Assembly (NCBI GenBank): GCA_011192085.1
Contig: DUEQ01000304.1
Coordinates: 1 to 13,815 of the forward strand
DNA: 13,815 bases
DNA from: Caldilineae bacterium
Lineage (GTDB): Bacteria > Chloroflexota > Anaerolineae > J102
Reading direction: 5' to 3'
The notes beneath the pieces were generated by a model, which saw only the letters and a program-made list of their open reading frames with translations, had not been told where the DNA came from and did not search any database. The position numbers were made by a program, and so were the translations under genes. Each line of letters starts with the position of its first letter. Position 1 is the stretch's first letter. Positions 5,824 through 12,768 of the stretch are shown piece after piece.

Positions 5824-7620
5824 ACTGAGGCCCAGCCGTTCCCAAGTTTGTGGTGTGGGCAGGCCCCGATTGTCCCAGCCCCGCAGGCGGTAGTAGCGAT
5901 CCAGCAGCCAGTCCTGATCGGCGCGGGAGAGGGCGTGGCCGGCGCCCATCCCGTCTGGCATGGGCACTTCCGAGAAGCGGCGGGGCAAATAGTCCGCCCG
6001 GCGGTCCACACCCAATTGAGCATCGAAAGCCCGGCTGAGGTTCCATACACGCTCGCCCACCGCGCACAGCCGCTCATAGGACCACTCCTCGCCACTGGCG
6101 GCGCTGAGCAGGTTCGGCAGGTCGTCCGTCAGCAGGCCGATGCCGTAGGGAAACTGGCACACCCCCAGGCATTCCTGCGCCGCCTTCTCATCCTGCTGGC
6201 GCTTGACAAACTCGGCTTTCTGCTCCAGGCTGAACCAGGGCAGCACGCCGGACACCTCGCGGCCAAAGGGGTAGGTGCGCAGGTGACAGGCCCCCCGGTC
6301 GGAGGTCATGTAGGCCAGGGCCATGCCGGGCGATACGCGTGGATCGTAAGCGGGAAACTCCAGTCCCTTGACCTGGGGGGCCAGGTCGGGGAAGCCCAGG
6401 GCCTCGCTTGCGGCGCGCGCCCCTTCGGCCAGCAAGTCGCCGATTCCCTCCCGCCGCGCGATGCGTTCCAGCAATCTGGCGACCATGTCGCCCCGGGGCA
6501 TTGAAGGAGACAATCCCAGCTCGCCCCACAGGATAAGACCCTCGTCGGCGGCGGCCAGCACCATACCCACCACCGCGCCGGCGGAGATGGTGTCCATCCC
6601 GGCCTGATTGCATAAGAGATTGGCGTGGATGATGGCCTGGGGATCGTCTACCAGGCAGTTCAGGCCCAGCAGTGCCGCCGTTTCATACTCCGGACCCTCG
6701 ATGCCATCGCTCTCGCTGCCTCCGCGCCACCGCGTGCCTTTGGAGCAGGCTACCGGGCAGATGGCGCAGGCCAGGCGGGCTTCCACCAGCTCGCCGAAGA
6801 CGGTTGAGCTGACGCGATCTATCCCCTCGAACACGCTGCGGGTAAAATTGTGCACCGGTACGATCCCCAGCGTGTGATTATCGTCCAGCGAGCCAATCGT
6901 CCCGTGCTCCCGCTTGTGGGGTACCCACGGGTTTTCAAAGATGTGCTTCAGGGCCGCGTCCACGGCATCCATGAGGGCATCGGGATCGGCGACCGGCAGC
7001 GTGCGCGTGCCGTGCACGGCGATGGCCTTGACCCGCTTGGAGCCGAACACCGCGCCCATGCCGCCGCGCCCAATCTGCCGCGAGTAGTCGTTGCTCACGC
7101 AGGCAAACTTGACCAGTCGCTCGCCGGCCGGCCCGATGCTGGCAATGCGGAAGCGCGGGTCGCTGAGTTCGGCCCGCAGCGCCGTCTCGGTCTCATAAAT
7201 TGAGCGGCCCCACAGATGGGAGGCGTCGCGGAACCGCACTGCGTCGCCCTGAATCACCAGCGCCACAGGGTGGGGCGATTGTCCCTCCAGGATGAGCAAA
7301 TCGTGACCGGTGAGTTTGAGCTCTGGCCCAAAGTGCCCGCCCGCATTGCTATCCAGGTAGAGGCCCGTCAGTGGGGATTTGCTGACCATCTCGTAGCGGG
7401 AGGCGGCGGGGGTCAGGGTGCCGTTGAGCACGCCCGGCGCGATGAAGACCTTGTTCTCCGGGCCGAGGGGATCTACGCGCGGGCTAACCTCGCGGTAGAA
7501 ATAGCAGGTGCCGAGGCCCTTACCGCCCACGAAGGCGGCGGTCAGCTCAGCCGGTACCTCTTCGACCGTGGCCGTCTGGCGGGCCAGGTCAATGCGCAGT
7601 AAACGATGAAACCAGATCAT
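5797..7620 (-). CDS. aor: Tungsten-type aldehyde:ferredoxin oxidoreductase (AOR family)
   Basis: AOR oxidises aldehydes to carboxylic acids (or runs in reverse) with ferredoxin, using a tungsten or molybdenum bis-pterin cofactor and one [4Fe-4S] cluster. The 607-residue length is normal for the family. The cluster ligands are C285, C288 and C292 in CAICPVAC, plus C488 in CLGVC. The active-site glutamate region is GPEYET (309-314), and the conserved histidine is H446 in DRGACHLR. N-terminal pterin-binding features include VGGKGLG (31-37) and GRGGMGAVFGSKRVKAI (184-200). The start MIWFHRLLRIDL fits the family opening. There is no good ribosome site: AGGG ends only two bases before the ATG. The ferredoxin gene follows immediately and is the likely acceptor. 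The C-terminal codons run into an 8-bp repeat array. Why an AOR sits in a nucleobase-type operon is unclear, and the aldehyde substrate is unknown. Confidence 0.95.
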   Translation of the reverse strand: MIWFHRLLRIDLARQTATVEEVPAELTAAFVGGKGLGTCYFYREVSPRVDPLGPENKVFIAPGVLNGTLTPAASRYEMVSKSPLTGLYLDSNAGGHFGPELKLTGHDLLILEGQSPHPVALVIQGDAVRFRDASHLWGRSIYETETALRAELSDPRFRIASIGPAGERLVKFACVSNDYSRQIGRGGMGAVFGSKRVKAIAVHGTRTLPVADPDALMDAVDAALKHIFENPWVPHKREHGTIGSLDDNHTLGIVPVHNFTRSVFEGIDRVSSTVFGELVEARLACAICPVACSKGTRWRGGSESDGIEGPEYETAALLGLNCLVDDPQAIIHANLLCNQAGMDTISAGAVVGMVLAAADEGLILWGELGLSPSMPRGDMVARLLERIARREGIGDLLAEGARAASEALGFPDLAPQVKGLEFPAYDPRVSPGMALAYMTSDRGACHLRTYPFGREVSGVLPWFSLEQKAEFVKRQQDEKAAQECLGVCQFPYGIGLLTDDLPNLLSAASGEEWSYERLCAVGERVWNLSRAFDAQLGVDRRADYLPRRFSEVPMPDGMGAGHALSRADQDWLLDRYYRLRGWDNRGLPTPQTWERLGLSRFADLPTC

Positions 7621-7622
7621 AT

Positions 7623-7659
7623 CCCTGCCCGTAGCAGGGGCGAAGCACGCTTCGCCCCT
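7623..7659 (-). promoter_or_regulatory. Two overlapping hairpins in front of the AOR gene
   Basis: AGGGGCGAAGC (7636-7646) and GCTTCGCCCCT (7649-7659) form a perfect 11-bp inverted repeat with a two-base centre, in practice about 10 bp with a small loop. On the minus transcript a second hairpin can pair CCCTGC (opposite 7634-7639) with GCAGGG (opposite 7623-7628). It shares four bases with the first and covers the AGGG next to the AOR ATG. The stop of the amidohydrolase gene is six bases upstream. There is no U-tract. It may be a dispersed palindrome, an mRNA-stabilising structure or a translation control element. The sequence cannot decide. Confidence 0.5.
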
Positions 7660-7665
7660 ATGTTC

Positions 7666-9105
7666 CTACTTGCGGGTCTTGAACCACTCCGGCGTGACCG
7701 CCACGCGCCAGCGCGGCCCCTGTCTGGGCCACGGGGCTTCCAGCAGATCGTGGGTCTCGAGCCCGGCGTGGCTCACCAGATCCGCCGTCGCCTCGCGTGC
7801 CCGGTCGAGGACCGCCGCCTCGTCCATCGTCAGCACTTTGCGGTTCTCCATGACCACCTGCCCGCCAATGATGCTGGTCACCACATCGTGCCCGCGCGCG
7901 CTGTAGACCAGCTTGGGGACGACTTGATGGGCCATCATCAGGTGGGGCTGCTGGAAGTCAACCAGGATGATGTCGGCCTGCTTGCCCGGTTCCAGACTGC
8001 CCACTTGATCTTCCAGGCCCAGCACCCTGGCCCCGTCCACCGTCGCCATCTCCAGCGCATCCTCGGCGGTCAACACCTCTGCGTCCAGGTGTTTGACCTT
8101 TTGCAGCATGGTGGCCATCTTCATCACCTCGAAGAGGTCATAGGTGTAGCTGGCCGCGCCATCCGTGCCCAGGCCCACCGTCACACCCTGGGCGCGCAGT
8201 TCGGCCACCGGGGCGATACCGTAAGCCAGGTGAGCGTTGGCCACCGGGCAATGCACGATCTTGCTCCCGCTTTCGACGACCAGTTGCATCTCGCGAGGTG
8301 AAAGCCACACAGCGTGGAAAAGAATCGCGTCGGGACCGGTCAAGCCAATCGAGTGCGCGTACTCCAGGTCTCGCAGGGCGTAATTTTTGATCGCATAAGT
8401 GACTATCTCCGCCCACCCCGCCACGTGAGTAGCCAGTTGCAACCCCCGCTCGCGGGCCATCTCGATGGTTTTGCGCATCAGTCTATCGCTGATGTCCTCG
8501 GTGGAGCCGGGGCCGAGGGCCACGACCGTCCGCCCCTTCTGGTGCCAGCGGGAGATAAAGGTCTCCGCTGCTTCGATCAGGACGTCCTGGCGGCGGATCA
8601 TGGTCATGTATGCGGAGTCAATACGCTCCCCGGCAAAAGTCTGATCCAGCAGCCCGTATACCACGTGGTGCCGCAGGCCCGCATCCCGGAAGGCCTCGGC
8701 CACGAGATGGATGTTATCAAAGTTGGTGTGGAGGTACCAGTGGTCGGAGACGGTGGTCGTGCCGCTTTTGATCATCTCCAGGGCGGCGATCTGCGCGCTC
8801 ACCTCGGCATGTTCAGGGCCGATATGGGAGACGATGGGGAAGAGGAAACGCCAGTTCCAGGGGTCGAAGTGCATGTCGTAGCCGATGCCCTCGATGAGCG
8901 CCTGGTAGACGTGGGTGTGAGCATTGATCAGGCCGGGCATGGCCACGCAGCCCGCGGCGTCAATCACCTTTTTCGTCGCGCCGTCCACCTCCAATCCCAC
9001 GGCAACGATGTGGGAGCCCTCGACGGCAATCGCCGCCCTTGGCAACACGCGGCGTTTGTCATCCAGTGTCACAACAGTGCAGTTTTTGATAAGTAAGTCA
9101 AACAT
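7666..9105 (-). CDS. Amidohydrolase of the aminohydrolase/deaminase type (SsnA / MTA-SAH deaminase / TrzN-like)
   Basis: This 479-residue cytoplasmic metal hydrolase belongs to the amidohydrolase group that deaminates or dechlorinates N-heterocycles (guanine, 8-oxoguanine, MTA/SAH, s-triazines). Metal ligands are visible: H63 and H65 in NAHTHV, H227 in LATHVAG and D315 in GLGTDG. H264 in LFHAVWL and H285 in IVHCPVAN are also conserved. The N- and C-terminal beta-sandwich segments are typical (LIKNCTVVTLDD; GSLEPGKQADIILVDF). The glutamate normally three residues after the third His (HxxE) is Gly230; the nearest acid is E233. GGAG (9115-9118) lies nine bases before the ATG. It follows the second permease by 25 bp, so the imported compound is likely its substrate or a precursor of it. 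A purine or other amino-heterocycle is plausible. The precise activity is not assignable. Confidence 0.9.
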   Translation of the reverse strand: MFDLLIKNCTVVTLDDKRRVLPRAAIAVEGSHIVAVGLEVDGATKKVIDAAGCVAMPGLINAHTHVYQALIEGIGYDMHFDPWNWRFLFPIVSHIGPEHAEVSAQIAALEMIKSGTTTVSDHWYLHTNFDNIHLVAEAFRDAGLRHHVVYGLLDQTFAGERIDSAYMTMIRRQDVLIEAAETFISRWHQKGRTVVALGPGSTEDISDRLMRKTIEMARERGLQLATHVAGWAEIVTYAIKNYALRDLEYAHSIGLTGPDAILFHAVWLSPREMQLVVESGSKIVHCPVANAHLAYGIAPVAELRAQGVTVGLGTDGAASYTYDLFEVMKMATMLQKVKHLDAEVLTAEDALEMATVDGARVLGLEDQVGSLEPGKQADIILVDFQQPHLMMAHQVVPKLVYSARGHDVVTSIIGGQVVMENRKVLTMDEAAVLDRAREATADLVSHAGLETHDLLEAPWPRQGPRWRVAVTPEWFKTRK

Positions 9106-9130
9106 CCACGCTTTCTCCGTTCGTGATCAT

Positions 9131-10093
9131 CTAAACCTCCACCGGCTTCGCAGCCGGGGGCGGGCTTTCTAACACCTGCTCCGCCTTTCTACTTCGCTGG
9201 ATCGCCGAGAGGATCAGCACCACCAGGGTGGCCACGTAAGGCAACATGAGTACCAGTTGGGAGGGCAGGCCGAACTGCTGCAGGCGGATGGCCAGCGCAT
9301 CGGCGAAGCCAAATATCAGGCAAGCGACCAGGCTCTTGAGCGGGCGGCCTTCGCCAAAGTTGACCGCCGCCAGGGCCAGCCAGCCGCGTCCGGCGGTCAT
9401 GTTCTCGGAGAACATGTTCAGGTAAGCCAGGCTCAGAAAAGCACCCCCAAAACCGCACAGCGCACCGCTCAGTAGCATACCGGCGTACTTCATAAGGCGC
9501 GTATTGATCCCCACCGCCTCGGCTGCGTCCGCGTTCTCGCCCACCGCACGCAGGTGGAAGCCCCACGGCGTCTTGAAGAGGCCGACGTATGCCAGAGCCA
9601 CGCCCAGAAAACCCAGGTACACCAGGGGGGAATGTCCGCTGAGCAGCTCTCCAACGATGGGTATCCGCTCGATCAGCGGGATGTTGACGGGCTGGAAGCC
9701 GATGATGAGTGGGGACTTGTAGAAACCGGTGGCTTTCAGGATGGCCACCAGCAGGTAGTTGGTCAGACCATAGGCAAAGAGATTGAGGGCCAGGCCGACG
9801 ATGATCTCGTGAGCTTTCAGTTCAAGGTGTATCACAGCAAACACCAGGCTGGCAACAAGACAGGACACTATGGCAAGGGCCAGACCCGCCCAGGGGCTGC
9901 CCAGGGCCACGCTGCCAACCACGGCGAAAAAAGCGCCCAGGTCCAGCAACCCTTCCAGCCCAACGTTGAAAACCCCACTGTGCGCGGAGCATATCCCGCC
10001 CAGCGTGGCGAACAGTACAGGCGTGGCCATGCGCAAGGTGGCCGCAAAAAGTGTCAGGGTGATGATCCGTCCTAAGATGTCGAAGGCATCCAT
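9131..10093 (-). CDS. BMP-type ABC transporter permease 2 (NupQ/YufQ-like)
   Basis: This is the second membrane subunit of a nucleoside-type importer of the branched-chain permease family (BPD_transp_2). The 320 residues form about eight to nine hydrophobic segments. Family signatures are SGVFNVGLEG (39-48), RAVGENADAAEAVGIN (182-197) and GRGWLALAAVNFGEGRPL (235-252), the last two being cytoplasmic loops likely to meet the ATPase. The C-terminal tail (300-320) is hydrophilic and Pro-rich. The ATG at 10093 is chosen because AGGAGA (10102-10107) lies just upstream and it gives the normal N-terminus. The open frame continues upstream to 10792 only as an out-of-frame reading of the first permease. 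It overlaps that gene by 22 bp, so the two are probably translationally coupled. Confidence 0.93.
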   Translation of the reverse strand: MDAFDILGRIITLTLFAATLRMATPVLFATLGGICSAHSGVFNVGLEGLLDLGAFFAVVGSVALGSPWAGLALAIVSCLVASLVFAVIHLELKAHEIIVGLALNLFAYGLTNYLLVAILKATGFYKSPLIIGFQPVNIPLIERIPIVGELLSGHSPLVYLGFLGVALAYVGLFKTPWGFHLRAVGENADAAEAVGINTRLMKYAGMLLSGALCGFGGAFLSLAYLNMFSENMTAGRGWLALAAVNFGEGRPLKSLVACLIFGFADALAIRLQQFGLPSQLVLMLPYVATLVVLILSAIQRSRKAEQVLESPPPAAKPVEV

Positions 10094-11151
10094 TGCCGTA
10101 GTCTCCTGTTGAGAAACGCGATAAAGAACTGCACGGTGACGAAGAACATAATCGTGCCTTTCACCGTGACGACCAGAGCCTGGGGCACACCGGTTGCCGA
10201 CTGCATGGCCAAAGCACCGTTGGCCAGGGCCGCGTAGAAGATCGCCGCCGGAATGACACCGAGGGGATGATTCTGCGCCAGTAAGGATATCACCATGCCG
10301 TCCCACCCGTAACCCACGGAGAAAGAGGAGATGAACCGGCCAAAGAAACCGGTGATCACCACCGCCCCGCCTAGTCCCGCCAATGCCCCGCTGAAGATCA
10401 TGGCCAGGAAGGTGCTCCGGCGCACGGGCATACCGGCGTAACCGGCGAATCGGGGATTGAACCCCACCATCCGCAGTTCGTAGCCCAACTTGGTGCGGTA
10501 TAGGAACCAGAATACCGAGAAGGCAAAGGCCAGGGCGATCAGGAAACCGATGTTCAGGACCGAGCCGGGTATCATCAAGCGCGGCAATCTCGCCGTAGCG
10601 TCGAGCGTCTCGGTGCCGGGCATGAAGGCCGTCGGCGACCTGAAAGGAAAGGCGACCAGATAGGCGGTGAAGAGAATGGCGATGTAATTCAGCATCAAGG
10701 TGCTGACCACCTCGTTCACGTCCCAGCGGAGCTTGAGCAGGATGGCCGGCAATCCCCACAACCCACCCACCAGTGTCCCGGCCAGCAAACACAGCGTGAT
10801 ATGGATGGGCGATGGAAGACCATGGATACTAAATCCCACCCAGGCCGCGGCAAAAGCGCCGGCGTAAAGCTGCCCCTCCAGGCCCAGGTTCCAAACGCTG
10901 GTGCGGAAGGCCACCGCCGCAGCCAGCCCGGTCAGGATCAGTACGCTGGACCTATCCAGAGTGTCCGCGATCTTGATGGGGCTGCCAAGCGCTCCCTGAA
11001 ACAATGCAATGTAGGCATCTATAGGGTTTTTGCCGGAGACGAGGATTACAGCAGCACCCACGACCAGGGCCATGATCAGAATCAGGGCGTAGTTGGCCGC
11101 CTGCATGGCAACCCCGATCAGCAGGCCTTTCAAACGCGCTTTGGAAGACAT
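10072..11151 (-). CDS. BMP-type ABC transporter permease 1 (NupP/YufP-like)
   Basis: First membrane subunit of the importer, about 359 residues with roughly eight to nine hydrophobic segments starting near residue 18. Family motifs include TSVWNLGLEGQLYAGAF (84-100), the loop ELRMVGFNPRFAGYAGM and the segment VGYGWDGMVISLLAQNHPLG near the C-terminus. Two starts are possible. The ATG at 11151 (MSSKARLKG) has GAGGTG directly upstream and a basic N-terminus before the first membrane segment. The ATG at 11166 (MREVQ) would add five residues but has little ribosome site. I prefer 11151. The ATPase gene ends 21 bp upstream, and the second permease overlaps the 3' end by 22 bp, which indicates one operon and coordinated subunit synthesis. 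Confidence 0.92.
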   Translation of the reverse strand: MSSKARLKGLLIGVAMQAANYALILIMALVVGAAVILVSGKNPIDAYIALFQGALGSPIKIADTLDRSSVLILTGLAAAVAFRTSVWNLGLEGQLYAGAFAAAWVGFSIHGLPSPIHITLCLLAGTLVGGLWGLPAILLKLRWDVNEVVSTLMLNYIAILFTAYLVAFPFRSPTAFMPGTETLDATARLPRLMIPGSVLNIGFLIALAFAFSVFWFLYRTKLGYELRMVGFNPRFAGYAGMPVRRSTFLAMIFSGALAGLGGAVVITGFFGRFISSFSVGYGWDGMVISLLAQNHPLGVIPAAIFYAALANGALAMQSATGVPQALVVTVKGTIMFFVTVQFFIAFLNRRLRQWMPSTS

Positions 11152-11154
11152 TTG

Positions 11155-11160
11155 CACCTC
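11155..11160 (-). promoter_or_regulatory. Ribosome binding site GAGGTG favouring the shorter permease 1 start
   Basis: GAGGTG lies three bases from the ATG at 11151 (GAGG is five bases away). It falls inside the coding region if the ATG at 11166 were used, so it argues for the shorter protein. Confidence 0.5.
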
Positions 11161-11172
11161 TCTCATTCTAAC

Positions 11173-12687
11173 TCAAGGCTCAGCTCCTGTCATCAACCGC
11201 CCCACCCGCTGGCGGATGGTCTCGTCCACCCGGCCCGCATCTGCCAATCGTCCTCTGTACATCACCATCACCCTGTCGCTAAGGGCCAGAACCTCATCCA
11301 GGTCCGCGGATATCAGGAGCACCCCTGCCCCCCGCCCGGTGTACTCCAGGAGCATCCTGCGGATTGCCTCTGTGCCAGCGATGTCTATGCCCCGCGTGGG
11401 TTGCGCGGCCACGACTACCCGTGCCCGGTTCGACCCCAGCTCGCGGGCCACGACCAACCTCTGGACGTTCCCGCCCGACAGGTTGCGCGTTGGGGATTTG
11501 AGGCCGGGAGTCTGCACGCCGAAGCGGGTGACCACATCTTTGGCGTAGGAGAGAATCCGGTTGATCGCCAGGACCAGCATGCCGGAATATGGAGGGGCGT
11601 GGTAATCAACGGCGATCAGATTTTCCCACACCTGAGCTTCCAGCGCGACCCCCGTTGAGTTTCTATCGGATGGGATGTGGGCCACCCCCGCCTGGCGGAT
11701 CTGTCGCGTTGACCGGTTCTGGATCTCCCTGCCCTCCAGCCGAATCCGCCCGCAGGCAATAGGCTGAAGGCCCGTGATCGCCTCGGCTAACTCCACCTGG
11801 CCGTTGCCCTCCACCCCGGCGATGCCCACTACCTCACCGCTCCTGATCACCAGGCTGGCCTCTCGCACGGCGGGGATGCCCCGCGAATCGTACACGTCTA
11901 CCCCTTCCAATTCCAGCACCGGCTGGCCCACCTGTGGGGGTTCCTCCCGCGGCGGAATCTCCACAGTCTCCCGCCCGATCATCATCTCTGCCAGCTTGCG
12001 GTCACTCGTCTCTGCCGTTTTGACCGTGCCCACAACTCTGCCCCCGCGCATCACGGTCGTATTGTCCGAGACCTCCAGAACCTCCCTGAGCTTGTGGCTG
12101 ATGAAGAGGATGGTTTTGCCATCCGCGGCCAGGCGGCGCAACATGATAAACAACTCGTCCGTCTCCATATCCGTCAGCACGGACGTGGGCTCGTCGAGAA
12201 TCAGGATGTCGGCCCCCCTGTACAGGGCCTTCAAGATTTCCGCGCGCTGCTGTTCGCCCACCGAGGCATCGCTGACCTTCTTCTCTCCGTTAACGGTCAG
12301 GCCATACCTGGCCGAAAGCTCGTGCACCTCCCGCAAGGCCCGTTCATGATCCACAAAAGGCCCCCGGCGGGGCTCGACGCCCAGCACAATATTCTGGGCC
12401 AGCGTGTAAGAGGGCACCAGTTTGAAATGCTGGTGAACCATCCCAATGCCCAGGGCGATGGCGACACGGGCATTGGGTATCTTGACCTCCTGGCCTTTCA
12501 CCCGGATGGTGCCGGAATCCGCCCTCTCTAACCCGTACAGAATCCGCATCAGGGTCGTTTTCCCGGCTCCATTCTCGCCCACGATAGCCCGGATCTCCCC
12601 CCGCTGCACTACCAGATTCACATCCTTATTGGCCACCACGCCGGGGAAGGTTTTCGTGATATGGAGCATAGCTACTGCTTCTGGCAT
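11173..12687 (-). CDS. Double-domain ABC ATPase of a nucleoside/BMP-type importer (NupO/YufO-like)
   Basis: This 504-residue cytoplasmic ATPase energises the importer and has two fused nucleotide-binding domains. Domain 1 is complete: Walker A GENGAGKTT (37-45), Q-loop Q86, signature SVGEQ (142-146), Walker B ILILDE (161-166) and switch H198. Domain 2 is degenerate in the family manner: the P-loop position reads GVEGNGQVE (291-299) without the Lys, the signature is LSGGN (403-407), and Walker B reads VVVAAQPTRG with Gln in place of the catalytic Glu. So one active and one silent site are expected. This fits the simple-sugar/nucleoside ATPase group of RbsA and YufO. GGGAG (12697-12701) is nine bases before the ATG. 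The spacer from the binding-protein gene is 81 bp and carries a strong palindrome. Confidence 0.95.
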   Translation of the reverse strand: MPEAVAMLHITKTFPGVVANKDVNLVVQRGEIRAIVGENGAGKTTLMRILYGLERADSGTIRVKGQEVKIPNARVAIALGIGMVHQHFKLVPSYTLAQNIVLGVEPRRGPFVDHERALREVHELSARYGLTVNGEKKVSDASVGEQQRAEILKALYRGADILILDEPTSVLTDMETDELFIMLRRLAADGKTILFISHKLREVLEVSDNTTVMRGGRVVGTVKTAETSDRKLAEMMIGRETVEIPPREEPPQVGQPVLELEGVDVYDSRGIPAVREASLVIRSGEVVGIAGVEGNGQVELAEAITGLQPIACGRIRLEGREIQNRSTRQIRQAGVAHIPSDRNSTGVALEAQVWENLIAVDYHAPPYSGMLVLAINRILSYAKDVVTRFGVQTPGLKSPTRNLSGGNVQRLVVARELGSNRARVVVAAQPTRGIDIAGTEAIRRMLLEYTGRGAGVLLISADLDEVLALSDRVMVMYRGRLADAGRVDETIRQRVGRLMTGAEP

Positions 12688-12721
12688 GAATCACCGCTCC
12701 CGACAACCGGGTGCGACGCAA

Positions 12722-12754
12722 AGTTGCGACGCACTTTAGAAGTGCGTCGCAACT
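12722..12754. repeat. Perfect 15-bp inverted repeat between binding-protein and ATPase genes
   Basis: AGTTGCGACGCACTT (12722-12736) and AAGTGCGTCGCAACT (12740-12754) pair completely around a three-base centre TAG. A further direct copy of TGCGACGCA lies at 12712-12720. The palindrome begins 14 bases after the binding-protein stop. On the minus strand the stem is followed by TTGCGTCGCACCC, not a U-run, so full intrinsic termination is unlikely. Stems in this place often protect the binding-protein mRNA or dampen read-through, giving more binding protein than membrane parts. That role is inferred. Confidence 0.75.
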
Positions 12755-12768
12755 CAGCATCCCATTGC

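Noticed and set aside
10094..10792. Upstream extension of the second permease reading frame
   Set aside because: It lies inside the first permease gene in another frame, has a non-membrane, Arg/Gly-rich translation, and a strong ribosome site supports the ATG at 10093.
12722..12754. Intrinsic terminator between binding-protein and ATPase genes
   Set aside because: The stem is strong but the minus-strand sequence after it is TTGCGTCGCACC, with no U-tract, and a transporter operon should continue through.
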